DNA from: Shewanella loihica PV-4
Lineage (GTDB): Bacteria; Pseudomonadota; Gammaproteobacteria; Enterobacterales; Shewanellaceae
Direction: 5' to 3'
Assembly (NCBI RefSeq): GCF_000016065.1
Contig: NC_009092.1
Coordinates: forward strand, 3,224,001-3,288,000
Length of the DNA: 64,000 nt
Each line of letters begins with the position of its first letter. Positions within the stretch are counted from its first letter, which is position 1. This document shows, piece by piece, positions 16,013-24,222 of this stretch. The notes under the pieces were generated by a model, which saw only the letters and a list, made by a program, of their open reading frames with translations, searched no databases and had not been told where the DNA came from. The position numbers and the translations under genes were made by a program.

Positions 16013-17797
16013 TTACTGCAATAGCTGCTTATCCAGCTGCACCGACAGCGAAGGATGATAACCCGCCCTCGCCTTCTGATAGATGCGACGCAGCTCCTCG
16101 CCATATCCGGCCAGCAGCAACTCGTTATACAGGGGACGCACAAACTTCCCCCGCCCTATTTTCATCAGATAAGCCTCGACGAAGGGCAGTACGGGATCGT
16201 AATGATTACGTATGGCGACCCGATACCAGTCACAGGCGATCTCGGCATTAGTGCTGCGGCTGAAATCGAAGCTGGTATCCAAGTCGATCAACGCCTCTTG
16301 CTCGAGCACCTCGGGCAGGCTATTTAGGAAATACTGCCAGTGGTGCACCCGCCAATTGGCCGTGTTGGCCTTATTGATAGGCTCGCCACCGAGCCAGGCG
16401 GCGCGTAGGGCATCGACCTTCTCCAGGCTGTCTGAGCTAGGCGGCACGAACCAGGCGGGCATCCCCTCGCCATAGACCCACTCGAGCAACTCGGCCTCGG
16501 TTATCTTATCGCCATACTGAACAAGCAGTGTCTGTCTGGCGTAATCGACGAAGGTTTCAGTAGTGATCGCCTCGAAGGCAAAATGATTCACATACTCGAA
16601 CAGGAAACGGTCGAAGGCCTCACGCCCCAGACGATGCTCCAGCTCGTGAACAAACATGGAGGCCTTGTCATAGGTGAAGCGGTTAAAGGCATCGTTAGGG
16701 TCACCCGCCTGCACATTGGCCGGCAGGGTCTGCGCCTCGAGTGGCATGCTCACCAACTCCTCCTTGAGGCGGCCATATTCCAACACGACCTCCAGTTCGG
16801 CCAGCTCCTTGCCATACACGGCCTCGACGATACGATTGGTGAAATAGGTGGTAAAGCCTTCGTTGAGCCAGAGATCCCGCCAGGTGGCGTTACTCACCAG
16901 ATTGCCGGTCCAAGAGTGGGCCAGCTCGTGGGCGACAGTTGAGACCAGGCTCTTATCGCCAGCGATCAGTGTGGGGGTCATAAAGGCGAGTCGTGGGTTT
17001 TCCATGCCGCCGAAGGGAAAGCTAGGCGGTAGGATAAGCATGTCGTAGCGATCCCAGGCATAGGGGCCTAGCAGGGACTCGGCGATCTCCACCATCTTCT
17101 CGGTATCTTCAAACTCCTTCACCGCCGCAGATAGCACCTCGGGCTCGGCATACACGCCAGTGCGCGGGCCTATGGCGCCAAAGTGCAGATCCCCAACGGC
17201 AATCGCCAGCAGATGGGTCGGGATAGGCTTTTCCATCTCGAAGCTAAATTCACCCGTTAACGGCGCATCGCCGTGGTTCATGGCGCTCATCACGGCGCGC
17301 ATCCCAGGCGGCACAGTGATCTTGGCATCGAAGGTAATTCTCGCCTTGGGGCTGTCTTGCAGAGGGATCCAGCTGCGGGCGTTGATCGGCTGCGACTGAC
17401 TGAAGAGAAATGGCAACTGCTTACCGCTGGTCTGCTCAGGTGACAGCCACTGCAGGCCCTGGGCCGAGGGCGAGGTGTGATAATGCACTGTGACCTGTTT
17501 ACTTGGCGAGCTCAGTTCGATCGCCAGTCGCTGACCGCGCACCACATCTTGCTCATCCACTCGGTAAACCAAGGCATTGCCAGCCTCGTCCAGCACACTG
17601 GTGATGGTGAGGTCGCGGGTATCTAAGTAGAGGATACGGCAATCTTGCTCGCGATAATCTAAGTTAAGCCGGGCGCAACCTATGAGTTGCTGCGCCGCAA
17701 AATCGACCTCGAGGGCCAGGCTCAAATGCGTGACCCGCAGGGCGTCCACATTGGCAAATGAATGATGATCTTGTTGATTATCCCACTGAGTGACCAC
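16013..17797 (-). CDS. M1 family aminopeptidase (leukotriene A4 hydrolase-like)
   Basis: A zinc aminopeptidase that trims N-terminal residues from peptides. The 594-residue protein has the substrate motif GGMENP near residue 250, the zinc site HELAHSWTGN near 293 with the downstream Glu in NEGFTTYF, and a C-terminal helical domain like that of leukotriene A4 hydrolase; this subgroup is about 600 residues, so the length fits. The start was set at GTG 17797 because AAGGA lies six bases before it; an ATG at 17866 would add 23 residues without a good ribosome site. No signal peptide is seen, so it is probably cytoplasmic. Confidence 0.92.
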   Translation of the reverse strand: MVTQWDNQQDHHSFANVDALRVTHLSLALEVDFAAQQLIGCARLNLDYREQDCRILYLDTRDLTITSVLDEAGNALVYRVDEQDVVRGQRLAIELSSPSKQVTVHYHTSPSAQGLQWLSPEQTSGKQLPFLFSQSQPINARSWIPLQDSPKARITFDAKITVPPGMRAVMSAMNHGDAPLTGEFSFEMEKPIPTHLLAIAVGDLHFGAIGPRTGVYAEPEVLSAAVKEFEDTEKMVEIAESLLGPYAWDRYDMLILPPSFPFGGMENPRLAFMTPTLIAGDKSLVSTVAHELAHSWTGNLVSNATWRDLWLNEGFTTYFTNRIVEAVYGKELAELEVVLEYGRLKEELVSMPLEAQTLPANVQAGDPNDAFNRFTYDKASMFVHELEHRLGREAFDRFLFEYVNHFAFEAITTETFVDYARQTLLVQYGDKITEAELLEWVYGEGMPAWFVPPSSDSLEKVDALRAAWLGGEPINKANTANWRVHHWQYFLNSLPEVLEQEALIDLDTSFDFSRSTNAEIACDWYRVAIRNHYDPVLPFVEAYLMKIGRGKFVRPLYNELLLAGYGEELRRIYQKARAGYHPSLSVQLDKQLLQ

Positions 17798-18048
17798 AAG
17801 GATTCCTTTTTTATGATGTAGGGCTGGTGCCATTTTAGTCCCGCAGGCCAAGAATGTCATGGCCACCCGATAGAGCGACCTGACTAAATAAAGCCTAAGG
17901 CGATTGGCTCAAACAAATGGCTTTTACAAACGGGCCAAGCAAACAGCTTATACGAACCGCCTATACAATCTGCGTAGAAATTGACTTCAACGAATGAAGG
18001 TGAAACAATCTGGATATTTTATACAAAAATAACAATAAGGAAACCTCT

Positions 18049-18948
18049 GTGTCCCATTCATCTCTCATGCGTCTCGGTACGGCGGCCCTGCCCCTGCTGA
18101 CCAGCTTCGCCCTGCAGGCAGGCGAAACCTCGCCCGTTGCGCCCTTGCAAGCTGTCTTAAGCCAAAACCACGACTGCAGTCCCACCATCACCATTCGCTC
18201 CCAGGCGCTCACCCAGGAGCAGATAACCCAGGCCTGCGCCCTGATGCAGAAGCAGGAAGCCAAGTTCCACCAGCTGTTTGGCACCCAAGGCAAGCCGGTC
18301 GCCAATGACAACAATCAACGTATGCGCGCCAACGTCTACCACAGCCGCGACGACTATACTCGCTATGTCACGGCGCATTTCGACGTGCCAAGCGACAACG
18401 GCGGCATGTTCCTGGAGGGGCTCCCCCACCTGGCAGGAAATCAGGCAGAGTTTGTCGCCTATGAGCGCAACGGACAGATCTGGAATCTGGCTCATGAGTA
18501 TGTGCATTACCTGGATGGCCACTTCAATCTCTATGGCGATTTTTGCGCCTCGCTGCACGACTCCCACAGCGCCCCCGAGTATTGCCCTGAGCCGGCGCCG
18601 CTGCTGCCTCACCTAGTGTGGTGGAGCGAAGGGCTGGGGGAATATATCTCTCAGGGAGACGACAACCCGGCGGCCATCGCCATCATCGCCAAACAGCACT
18701 TCGAGCTGAGTGAATTGTTTAACACCAGTTACGAGCACAACGGCGGCACAGATCGCGTCTATCGCTGGGGCTATCTGGCGGTGCGCTTCATGATGGAGCA
18801 TCACAAAGACAAGATAGACACCATGCTGGGCTTTACCCGCAAGGGCGACTACCCGAGATATCAGGCATTGGTAAAGCAGTGGGGCACCAGCATGGATGCA
18901 GAGTTTCAGGCGTGGCTTAAGACGCTGAATGCCCACCAGCACCGCTAA
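18049..18948 (+). CDS. Secreted M9-type (collagenase-like) metallopeptidase, catalytic domain only
   Basis: A 299-residue protein whose core matches the catalytic subdomain of bacterial M9 collagenases: the zinc motif HEYVH at 149-153 within NLAHEYVHYLDGHFNLYGDF, and the third-ligand Glu in WWSEGLGEYIS near 194. Full M9 collagenases have an extra activator domain and about 900 residues, so this is a small stand-alone form and true collagen cleavage is uncertain. A hydrophobic signal region (LGTAALPLLTSFALQAGE) lies at the start. GTG 18049 has AAGGAA eight bases upstream; ATG 18067 is an alternative. Confidence 0.85.
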   Translation: MSHSSLMRLGTAALPLLTSFALQAGETSPVAPLQAVLSQNHDCSPTITIRSQALTQEQITQACALMQKQEAKFHQLFGTQGKPVANDNNQRMRANVYHSRDDYTRYVTAHFDVPSDNGGMFLEGLPHLAGNQAEFVAYERNGQIWNLAHEYVHYLDGHFNLYGDFCASLHDSHSAPEYCPEPAPLLPHLVWWSEGLGEYISQGDDNPAAIAIIAKQHFELSELFNTSYEHNGGTDRVYRWGYLAVRFMMEHHKDKIDTMLGFTRKGDYPRYQALVKQWGTSMDAEFQAWLKTLNAHQHR

Positions 18949-18972
18949 ACAAGCCTCTTAACGCCGAACCTC

Positions 18973-19902
18973 CTACTGAATACTGCCTTCCCCATCGCGC
19001 GCCAGGAGCCAATAGAGGCCTTGGCTCGCCGTGGTGGGAAAGGCGGTTTCGTGGCGCGCCCCCGCTATGGTGAGGCTCTCGAGTACCAAGTTATCCCCCA
19101 GCTGGCGCCTTAGGTGGCGACCAAGTTTATCCGCTCCAGCGACCATGTCGTGTTGCATCCCCGCCTTAGCAGGTGTCTCCAGCGCGCCGACCGCCAGGAA
19201 CACTCGCCGCGCCTGTTTATCATCGGCTCTCGGCTTCGCCGTTAGAGATAACAGCTGCTCGCCGTTAAACCACACCGAGGGGCTGCCCAACACATAGTTA
19301 TCAAACAGATTCGGCTTCTCCAGTAGCAGATAGGCCCCAAGCAGGCCGCCGAGGGAGTTGCCGACGAAAGTGCGCTCCTTGTCATCTACCCGATAATGCT
19401 CGGCCATGAAGGGTAACACCTGAGTCTCTAGATAATCGGCGTAGTGACTGGCACCGCCGGTTGTTAACTTCCAGCTCGAATCGTTAAAGGGGGTATAGTC
19501 ACGCACCCGGCTCTGGGCCCCCTTGTCCCCCTTTGCATAGGAAAGCCCGACTATGATGGCCTCACGCATCTTGCCGCTATTCATGGGAAAGCGGGTCATG
19601 CCCGAGACAATCTGAAAGGCATAGGGCGCATCGGAGACATAGACCACGGGGTAATGTCTCGTGCTATCGGCTTGATAAGAGCGCGGCAGCTTTACCCAGA
19701 GTGGATAGATGCGCTTGCTCAGGGGATCGGTCAGCTCGAATACAGCTGTACGGGGGATCTCCACCTTAGGCACGGCCGCTTTAGCAACCGCCTTAGAAGC
19801 CGGCGCCGCATCGACGACTGGCTCAACAGCGGCGGCCATAGTGGTCAATGAGACAATTAACGGCAAGATGGCCAACGATGGGGCCAGTTGGTGTAACTTC
19901 AT
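18973..19902 (-). CDS. Exported esterase D / IroE-type alpha/beta hydrolase
   Basis: A 309-residue serine hydrolase of the enterochelin-esterase/esterase D group (PF00756). A signal peptide (MKLHQLAPSLAILPLIVSLTTMAAA) points to the periplasm. The nucleophile elbow is GNSLGG with Ser183, and a His in AGARHETAFP near 289 completes the triad. IroE-type enzymes cut siderophore or polyol esters in the periplasm; no siderophore genes are near, so the substrate is open. An Ala-Lys-rich linker follows the signal. Convergent with the M9 peptidase gene, 24 bases apart. Confidence 0.87.
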   Translation of the reverse strand: MKLHQLAPSLAILPLIVSLTTMAAAVEPVVDAAPASKAVAKAAVPKVEIPRTAVFELTDPLSKRIYPLWVKLPRSYQADSTRHYPVVYVSDAPYAFQIVSGMTRFPMNSGKMREAIIVGLSYAKGDKGAQSRVRDYTPFNDSSWKLTTGGASHYADYLETQVLPFMAEHYRVDDKERTFVGNSLGGLLGAYLLLEKPNLFDNYVLGSPSVWFNGEQLLSLTAKPRADDKQARRVFLAVGALETPAKAGMQHDMVAGADKLGRHLRRQLGDNLVLESLTIAGARHETAFPTTASQGLYWLLARDGEGSIQ

Positions 19903-20035
19903 GTCGGTGTGCTATCCCTTGTAATGATGCGTGACGAATAAGCAGGCCAGCCTACTTTAGATGGCACTAAACATGAAGTTTTTAATTGATTTAATAAGGT
20001 TTTTTAAAAAAGATGAAAATATTTAAGAATTTTTC

Positions 20036-20063
20036 TGAACTAATCCCGATGAAAGCACTCTGA
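20036..20063 (+). promoter_or_regulatory. Sigma-E-type promoter of small RNA D
   Basis: TGAACTA at 20036-20042 and TCTGA at 20059-20063 with the same 16-base spacer as copies A-C. An A/T-rich stretch lies upstream. Confidence 0.7.
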
Positions 20064-20068
20064 TAATA

Positions 20069-20228
20069 TGAACAGAATTTGCATCGATTAGTTATCCCAG
20101 TGACAGGTCTTAATTAATCATCAGTGTGTTTACCGTTCATCATCATTCCCTTTAGATAGTTTCTAGCGCAACTATCCTTAGATTCCGAATTTGGAACTTA
20201 AGCGACCTCATCAGGGTCGCTTTTTTTT
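20069..20228 (+). ncRNA. Candidate small RNA D of a four-member family
   Basis: Predicted RNA of about 160 nt, 4 kb away from copies A-C. It holds GTTCATCATCAT at 20135-20146, preceded by TAATCATCAGTG. The family hairpin GATAGTT/AACTATC at 20155-20176 carries TCTAGCGC in its loop. The terminator GCGACC/GGTCGC differs in sequence from the others and ends in eight T residues at 20228. This copy has the longest complementarity to the porin mRNA start. Confidence 0.75.
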
Positions 20229-20367
20229 ATCCTGAATTTGCAGACGTTTACCTTCTAATGAAGGGCCTGACATTAGGGCTTGCAGCATCTTGCCGTAGAG
20301 ATTTTTACTTCGCTGACTGTAGCGTTTACCTTCAAGGTCTTGAATTGCCTGCGGCAGGCTTATGTGC

Positions 20368-20449
20368 AAACACATTTGTGACACGCTACGAGCACATCCA
20401 TGTGAGCTCTGCCTCGGCATCCATGCCTCGGAAGGTCACAAATGTGTTT
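20368..20449. repeat. Inverted-repeat element
   Basis: AAACACATTTGTGAC at 20368-20382 and its exact inverse GTCACAAATGTGTTT at 20435-20449 flank 52 bases that contain a second palindrome (GAGCACAT/ATGTGAGCTC) and a GCCTCGGCATCCATGCCTCGG pair. Probably a small dispersed palindromic unit. Confidence 0.6.
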
Positions 20450-20573
20450 ACACCAGTATCTATAGTCTCTTCGATTTAACCTTATTGCACTGCCAAGCTT
20501 TAAAAACATTCTTGGACATTTTCGAGTTAAAGTCTTAACTCTAACTTGTGAGTTTCAGATAAAAATTTCTATG

Positions 20574-20651
20574 AGTTAACGCCCGCAATAAACGGCGCGA
20601 GGAACGAGCGTCCGGCGACCGCAGAGAGCGAATTTGATCTCTTGGTTAAAC
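20574..20651 (-). other. attC-like site at the end of array 2
   Basis: A 78-base site ending in GTTAAAC (20645-20651, perfect GTTRRRY) and opening with AGTTAAC, one base off RYYYAAC. The arms are less complementary than in the other sites, so it may be degenerate. The stop of the TIR-like gene is in the outer box. Confidence 0.6.
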
Positions 20652-21404
20652 ATTTGCCTCTGCTAAACCTCTGAACCTAGCTTCCAACCCACTTTTTAGA
20701 TCTCTATAACTATCGAAAAATATCACTGGATAGTCTTTAAGATCGAACTCTAGATTGGTTCCTTTTCTGGCAATATAAATTGGTAGCTTTCCTATACCTT
20801 GCGCATAACCTGCTTCATAAAATACATTCGGCCTAGACTCAGTTAGATCGACAATTACATATTCTGCTTTCTGAATGGACTCAAGAATTCGATCTGTGAT
20901 TCGCTCATTCGCTTGTGCCTCGTCGACCCTCTCTGCATTCAACCCACATTTCTGGCAAGTTTCTTTTATAGCATCGAGTACATCATCGAAAGGATTTGCC
21001 GGTCCGATAGGCATAGCCACAAACACATAGCCTTGCTGGATTTGAAATTTCATCTGCGCCTCGTTTCTATCGAGCAAATTTTCCTGCGGATTGTTTTTTC
21101 TGTCTTCTAGGACACCAATAGTTTGGTTAATCATATCCCGCACATACGGATTTAGACTACGAAGGTAGACTTTATCGAAAATCATGTCGAAGGGGTTAAC
21201 ATTCTGCATAACCAACCCTCCCACTGCAGGGGGAGGAGAGATCGTCATAGTATGTAAACATCCAGCCTCAATGACCTCTCTTTGAACACCTCTTTTTGCT
21301 CGATTTATTGCTGACCGGGCTTCGCTGGAACGTGTCTCCGTCCACTCATCAAGCAAACCTAAAAAATTGTATAGATTCTCGATTCTTTTATCTATTTCTT
21401 CCAT
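20646..21404 (-). CDS. Cassette gene: TIR-like / nucleoside deoxyribosyltransferase-like protein
   Basis: A 252-residue protein in two parts. Residues 1-125 are a helical region of unknown type. Residues 126-245 have a flavodoxin-like fold of the TIR/nucleoside-deoxyribosyltransferase group: VFVAMPIGPANPFDDVLDAI, then a segment with ERVDEAQANERITDRILESI, then YVIVDLTESRPNVFYEAGYAQ, whose Glu after NVFY is the likely catalytic residue. Relatives cleave nucleotides or NAD, and many act in phage defence or in stress signalling; here this is inference. Its TAA lies in the attC box. AT-rich codon use fits horizontal transfer. Confidence 0.78.
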   Translation of the reverse strand: MEEIDKRIENLYNFLGLLDEWTETRSSEARSAINRAKRGVQREVIEAGCLHTMTISPPPAVGGLVMQNVNPFDMIFDKVYLRSLNPYVRDMINQTIGVLEDRKNNPQENLLDRNEAQMKFQIQQGYVFVAMPIGPANPFDDVLDAIKETCQKCGLNAERVDEAQANERITDRILESIQKAEYVIVDLTESRPNVFYEAGYAQGIGKLPIYIARKGTNLEFDLKDYPVIFFDSYRDLKSGLEARFRGLAEANV

Positions 21405-21426
21405 ATCTGATCTCGATGGTCTTCAT

Positions 21427-21486
21427 GTCTAACGTTAGCAACAAGCGGCGCAGGTCACTGCGCCCGCCTTTGTTGTATTGTTAAGT
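21427..21486 (-). other. attC site between the two cassettes of array 2
   Basis: A compact 60-base site with perfect outer boxes GTCTAAC (21427-21433) and GTTAAGT (21480-21486). Its arms ACAAGCGGCGCAG and CTGCGCCCGCCTTTGT pair almost fully, giving the classic attC hairpin. Confidence 0.9.
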
Positions 21487-22219
21487 TCTGCTCCTCTACC
21501 ACTTGCCAATACCTTTCGAAGCCAGACCGCATTAGCTCCCACTGCTCTATCAGTAGTGGCAGAGCTGCTTCAGTAGTTATGGGCTCTGAAAATCCAAAAC
21601 TATAGCTAACTTCTCCACTAGGAGTTTGATTGCGCGTGACAAGATTGGTATGTCCATACTCTAGTGATGGAGGTATTCGGTGCTGTGTTCTATTTCTAAA
21701 TTGCCCGGTGCTTTGATCGAAATTGCTTGAACTTATTTGAGATATTGCTTCAAGCGCATTTAAAGCGGACGCCCAAGGGGAAGCTACTCGGCGCAAGGTA
21801 TCTATACCAATTCGGTGGTCAGGCTCCAGGCGGTCTCGATATCCAGGCTGAGTATGAGTGTCGGCTTGATGACATAGGTGACTTAAGCAAAATATCAATC
21901 TTTCTCGGAATTCTCTTGGTTTGTGTAGGCAGTAGTTGAGTGGCAATCTTGTGAATTCATAACGAAGAGGAAACTGTTCATCATCAGGCTTGCTGTTCAG
22001 TACATTTAGCCAAATATTTAGAGAGTTAATTTGGCTGGCTAGTCCATTAATTGTATTGAGCAATTCCCTAGTAAACTCAGAAACAAAAGACCCCCAAATA
22101 CCCCCTTGTCCATTTACGTTATAGTCGTAAGGCATCATGTCACAAAGGGCATCTATGGAGCCGCTCTCGACGGTATCCCAAAATTCTGTATACGTCCTAC
22201 GAAATAGATCGATTGTCAT
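21455..22219 (-). CDS. Cassette gene: unknown protein with an Rx4H motif
   Basis: A 254-residue mainly helical protein that I do not recognise. Near residue 175 it has FRNRTQHR, an R-x4-H arrangement like that of HEPN RNase domains, preceded by helices of fitting size; this is a weak match and no more than a hint. There is no signal peptide or membrane segment. The last ten codons and the TGA lie inside the attC site, and the ATG is eight bases from the leading box, so the cassette has almost no 5' untranslated region and no clear ribosome site. It is the first cassette of array 2. Confidence 0.72.
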   Translation of the reverse strand: MTIDLFRRTYTEFWDTVESGSIDALCDMMPYDYNVNGQGGIWGSFVSEFTRELLNTINGLASQINSLNIWLNVLNSKPDDEQFPLRYEFTRLPLNYCLHKPREFRERLIFCLSHLCHQADTHTQPGYRDRLEPDHRIGIDTLRRVASPWASALNALEAISQISSSNFDQSTGQFRNRTQHRIPPSLEYGHTNLVTRNQTPSGEVSYSFGFSEPITTEAALPLLIEQWELMRSGFERYWQVVEEQNLTIQQRRAQ

Positions 22220-22226
22220 TTTATGA

Positions 22227-22245
22227 ACCTAACATTTTATTAGTG
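22227..22245 (-). other. Leading-end junction of cassette array 2
   Basis: ACCTAACATTTTATTAGTG; 16 of 19 bases equal the junction of array 1 at 7364-7382 (ACCTAACAACTTATTAGTG). Confidence 0.5.
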
Positions 22246-22458
22246 CGCATGCGCGTTTACCTCGTTGGACCAGTGAAAACGCGCACAGTTAACTATCTGT
22301 ATGTAATGAACTTATCAACAGTTTGCCGCTTTTCATATAAGTAATCCATCTGGAATAACGCGCATGCGCGTTTTCCAAACCTATTATCTACTTAACAAGG
22401 ATTGCAATCATTTGATTTTGAAGGGAGTTATATTACCAATAACGGCAAAACGCGCACG
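22245..22458. repeat. Cluster of AAAACGCGCA motifs and palindromes
   Basis: GCGCATGCGCGTTT (22245-22258), GAAAACGCGCAC (22275-22286), the perfect palindrome AACGCGCATGCGCGTT (22357-22372) and CAAAACGCGCACG (22446-22458) share the core ACGCGCA. They lie in the first 230 bases beyond the leading end of array 2. Confidence 0.7.
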
Positions 22459-22667
22459 AATTTAGACTTAAAATCACCCAAAAGTCACATAATTTAAATA
22501 TGACTGTGTATCTGTCCAGTTTCTGCTTCTTGTGGTGAATCGCACAAACAGGACTTAGATAAGAAATTGTTGAGTAATAAGTTTGCGATTTACTGGCTGA
22601 CCAACAACTCACTTCGGGGCAAAACCAAACCAGCTTTTTCATTCCCTTTTCGCCCCAAACTCGGCCA

Positions 22668-22780
22668 AATCGAAGAAGCGTTAGATACCGAGTGTAGATA
22701 CGCCGGTGACCTTCGGTTTCAGGGATGAAACCGCAGAGCGGCCAGGGATGGCGCACAGCGTGTCACAGGCGTATCTGCAC
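22668..22780. repeat. Hairpin-forming dispersed repeat, copy 2
   Basis: Matches 7645-7757. Its outer arms GATACGCCGGTGAC and GTCACAGGCGTATC pair with one mismatch; compared with copy 1 the inner GGCT has become GCCG and the opposite arm has changed with it. Confidence 0.8.
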
Positions 22781-22785
22781 AACCC

Positions 22786-23038
22786 CCGCCGGGCAGGCGT
22801 TAGATAGCCATGAAGGTGTGACCTTCAAGTCCATACCAAATACCCAAGCAGCAAAACGCTACAACCCGAAAGCATTCCCACATTCCTCCGCCGGGCAGGC
22901 GTTATATTGCCATGAAGGTGTAACCTTCAAGTCCATAGCAAATACCCAAGCAGCCAAACGCTACAACCCGAAAGCATTCCCACATTCCCCCCGCCTGGTA
23001 GGCGTTAGATTGCCATGAAGGTGAGCCCTTCAAACACA
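22786..23038. repeat. 102-103 bp tandem repeat, about 2.5 units
   Basis: Units begin at 22786, 22888 and 22991 with CCGCCGGGCAGGCGTTA or close variants and hold ATGAAGGTGTGACCTTCAAG, itself a palindrome. The third unit is cut short. A diverged version follows the hairpin repeat at 7755-7820. Confidence 0.85.
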
Positions 23039-23098
23039 CTCAACAAATAAGAATGCAACCAAGAATCAACCAAAAATACCGTCTTCATTTGAAGACAA

Positions 23099-23123
23099 AA
23101 AAGGCCTCACTAGGAGGCCTTTT
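23099..23123 (-). terminator. Terminator of pstS
   Basis: AAAAGGCCTC/GAGGCCTTTT forms a 10-bp stem with a T run on the minus strand, 18 bases after the pstS stop. Confidence 0.85.
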
Positions 23124-23140
23124 CAGTTCAAGCTGTCGTC

Positions 23141-24112
23141 TTACAGACGGATACCAGCTTTTTCTAGGTCTTTCGCAGTCACACTACGTGGTAGTGGTAC
23201 ATAACCGTCTTTCATTACGATTTGCTGACCCTGCTTTGACAGTACGAAGCGTAGGAATTCACGCTCGAGTGGTGCCAACTCTTTGTTAGGGTGCTTGTTC
23301 ACGTAAACGTATAGGTAACGTGATAGTGGGTAGCTACCGTCAGCAGCGTTAGCAGCCGATGCTTCGATGTAGTTGGTACCTTTCTTAGCGATAGCAACCG
23401 CTTTCACGCCTGCTGTCTTGTAACCGATACCTGAGTAACCGATAGCGTTAAGTGATTGAGATACAGACTGAACCACTGATGCAGAACCTGGTTGCTCGTT
23501 TACGTTAGCCTTGAAGTCGCCCTTACAAAGTGCTTTCTTCTTGAAGTAACCGTAAGTACCAGATACTGAGTTACGACCATATAGCTGCACGTCTTTAGCA
23601 GCCCAAGAACCGTCTAGACCTACATCGCCCCAACGTTGAACATCGCTACCGCCACACTTGTGTGTTGCAGAGAAGATGCCGTCGATCTGCTCGATGCTTA
23701 GACCCTTGATTGGGTTATCTTTGTGTACGAATACTGCAAGAGCATCGATTGCTACACGGATAGCAGTTGGCTGGTAACCGTAGTGCTTTTCGAATGCTTC
23801 GATTTCGTTAGGCTTCATCTTACGGCTCATTGGACCGAACTGTGAAGTACCTTCAGTTAGTGCTGGTGGCGCAGTAGATGAACCCGCTGCTTGAATCTGA
23901 ATGTTAACGTTAGGGTACATTTCTTTGTACTCTTCCGCCCATAGGGTCATCATGTTGGCTAAAGTGTCTGAACCTACAGAAGATAGGTTACCTGATACAC
24001 CACTTGTTTTTTCATAAGTTGGCAGTGATGGATCAAGAGCGGCCATAGAGGCTGCTGAGAATACACTAGCGGCTGTTAAACTCACCGCACCGACAAGCTG
24101 TTTAAGTTTCAT
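23141..24112 (-). CDS. pstS: Phosphate-binding protein PstS
   Basis: Periplasmic substrate-binding component of the high-affinity phosphate ABC transporter. The 323-residue precursor starts at ATG 24112 (GGAG seven bases before) with the signal peptide [18 protein letters not shown]...SAASMAA. Phosphate-site motifs are [24 protein letters not shown] and [11 protein letters not shown]. Longer frames to 24211 would run through the Pho boxes. pstC, pstA and pstB are not next to it; phoR and phoB follow on the same strand. Two tandem Pho boxes 70-110 bases upstream indicate induction by PhoB when phosphate is low. Confidence 0.93.
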   Translation of the reverse strand: MKLKQLVGAVSLTAASVFSAASMAALDPSLPTYEKTSGVSGNLSSVGSDTLANMMTLWAEEYKEMYPNVNIQIQAAGSSTAPPALTEGTSQFGPMSRKMKPNEIEAFEKHYGYQPTAIRVAIDALAVFVHKDNPIKGLSIEQIDGIFSATHKCGGSDVQRWGDVGLDGSWAAKDVQLYGRNSVSGTYGYFKKKALCKGDFKANVNEQPGSASVVQSVSQSLNAIGYSGIGYKTAGVKAVAIAKKGTNYIEASAANAADGSYPLSRYLYVYVNKHPNKELAPLEREFLRFVLSKQGQQIVMKDGYVPLPRSVTAKDLEKAGIRL

Positions 24113-24182
24113 TCTATGCTCCAGTGTTAAGCGGACTTGCTTACTCGTTTCATTTAAGTTGCAGCCAGTATCAATCGCAACA

Positions 24183-24222
24183 GTGACAAGTCTATGACTG
24201 TGATGTGACACTTAGATGACAA
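24183..24222 (-). promoter_or_regulatory. Two tandem Pho boxes upstream of pstS
   Basis: On the minus strand four 7-base repeats follow one another with 4-base spacers: TTGTCAT, GTGTCAC, CAGTCAT and TTGTCAC, starting every 11 bases. This is the spacing of two adjacent PhoB sites. A further TTGTCAT overlaps the upstream end at 24222-24228. Confidence 0.85.

Larger units (their letters stand above)
19903..20573. other. Gene-free region between the esterase and cassette array 2
   Basis: Holds small RNA D with its promoter and, further on, an inverted-repeat element at 20368-20449. I see no protein gene; the short frames here follow the repeats. Confidence 0.55.
20574..22233 (-). mobile_element. 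Integrase-less integron cassette array 2 (two cassettes)
   Basis: Two minus-strand genes, each ending inside an attC-like site (21427-21486 and 20574-20651), with a leading box ACCTAAC at 22227-22233. Both genes are AT-richer than core genes. No integrase is present in the window. The leading junction matches that of array 1. Confidence 0.75.
22234..23098. other. Gene-free, repeat-rich region upstream of array 2
   Basis: Holds GCGCGTTTT palindromes, a dispersed hairpin repeat and a 102-bp tandem repeat, each listed separately. A 107-codon frame on the minus strand (22433-22756) runs into the dispersed repeat and is probably not a gene. Confidence 0.5.

Noticed and set aside
22433..22756. 107-codon minus-strand frame
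   Set aside because: Its first 30 codons are the reverse of the dispersed hairpin repeat and the rest shows no protein-like pattern; frames like this arise wherever the repeat occurs.
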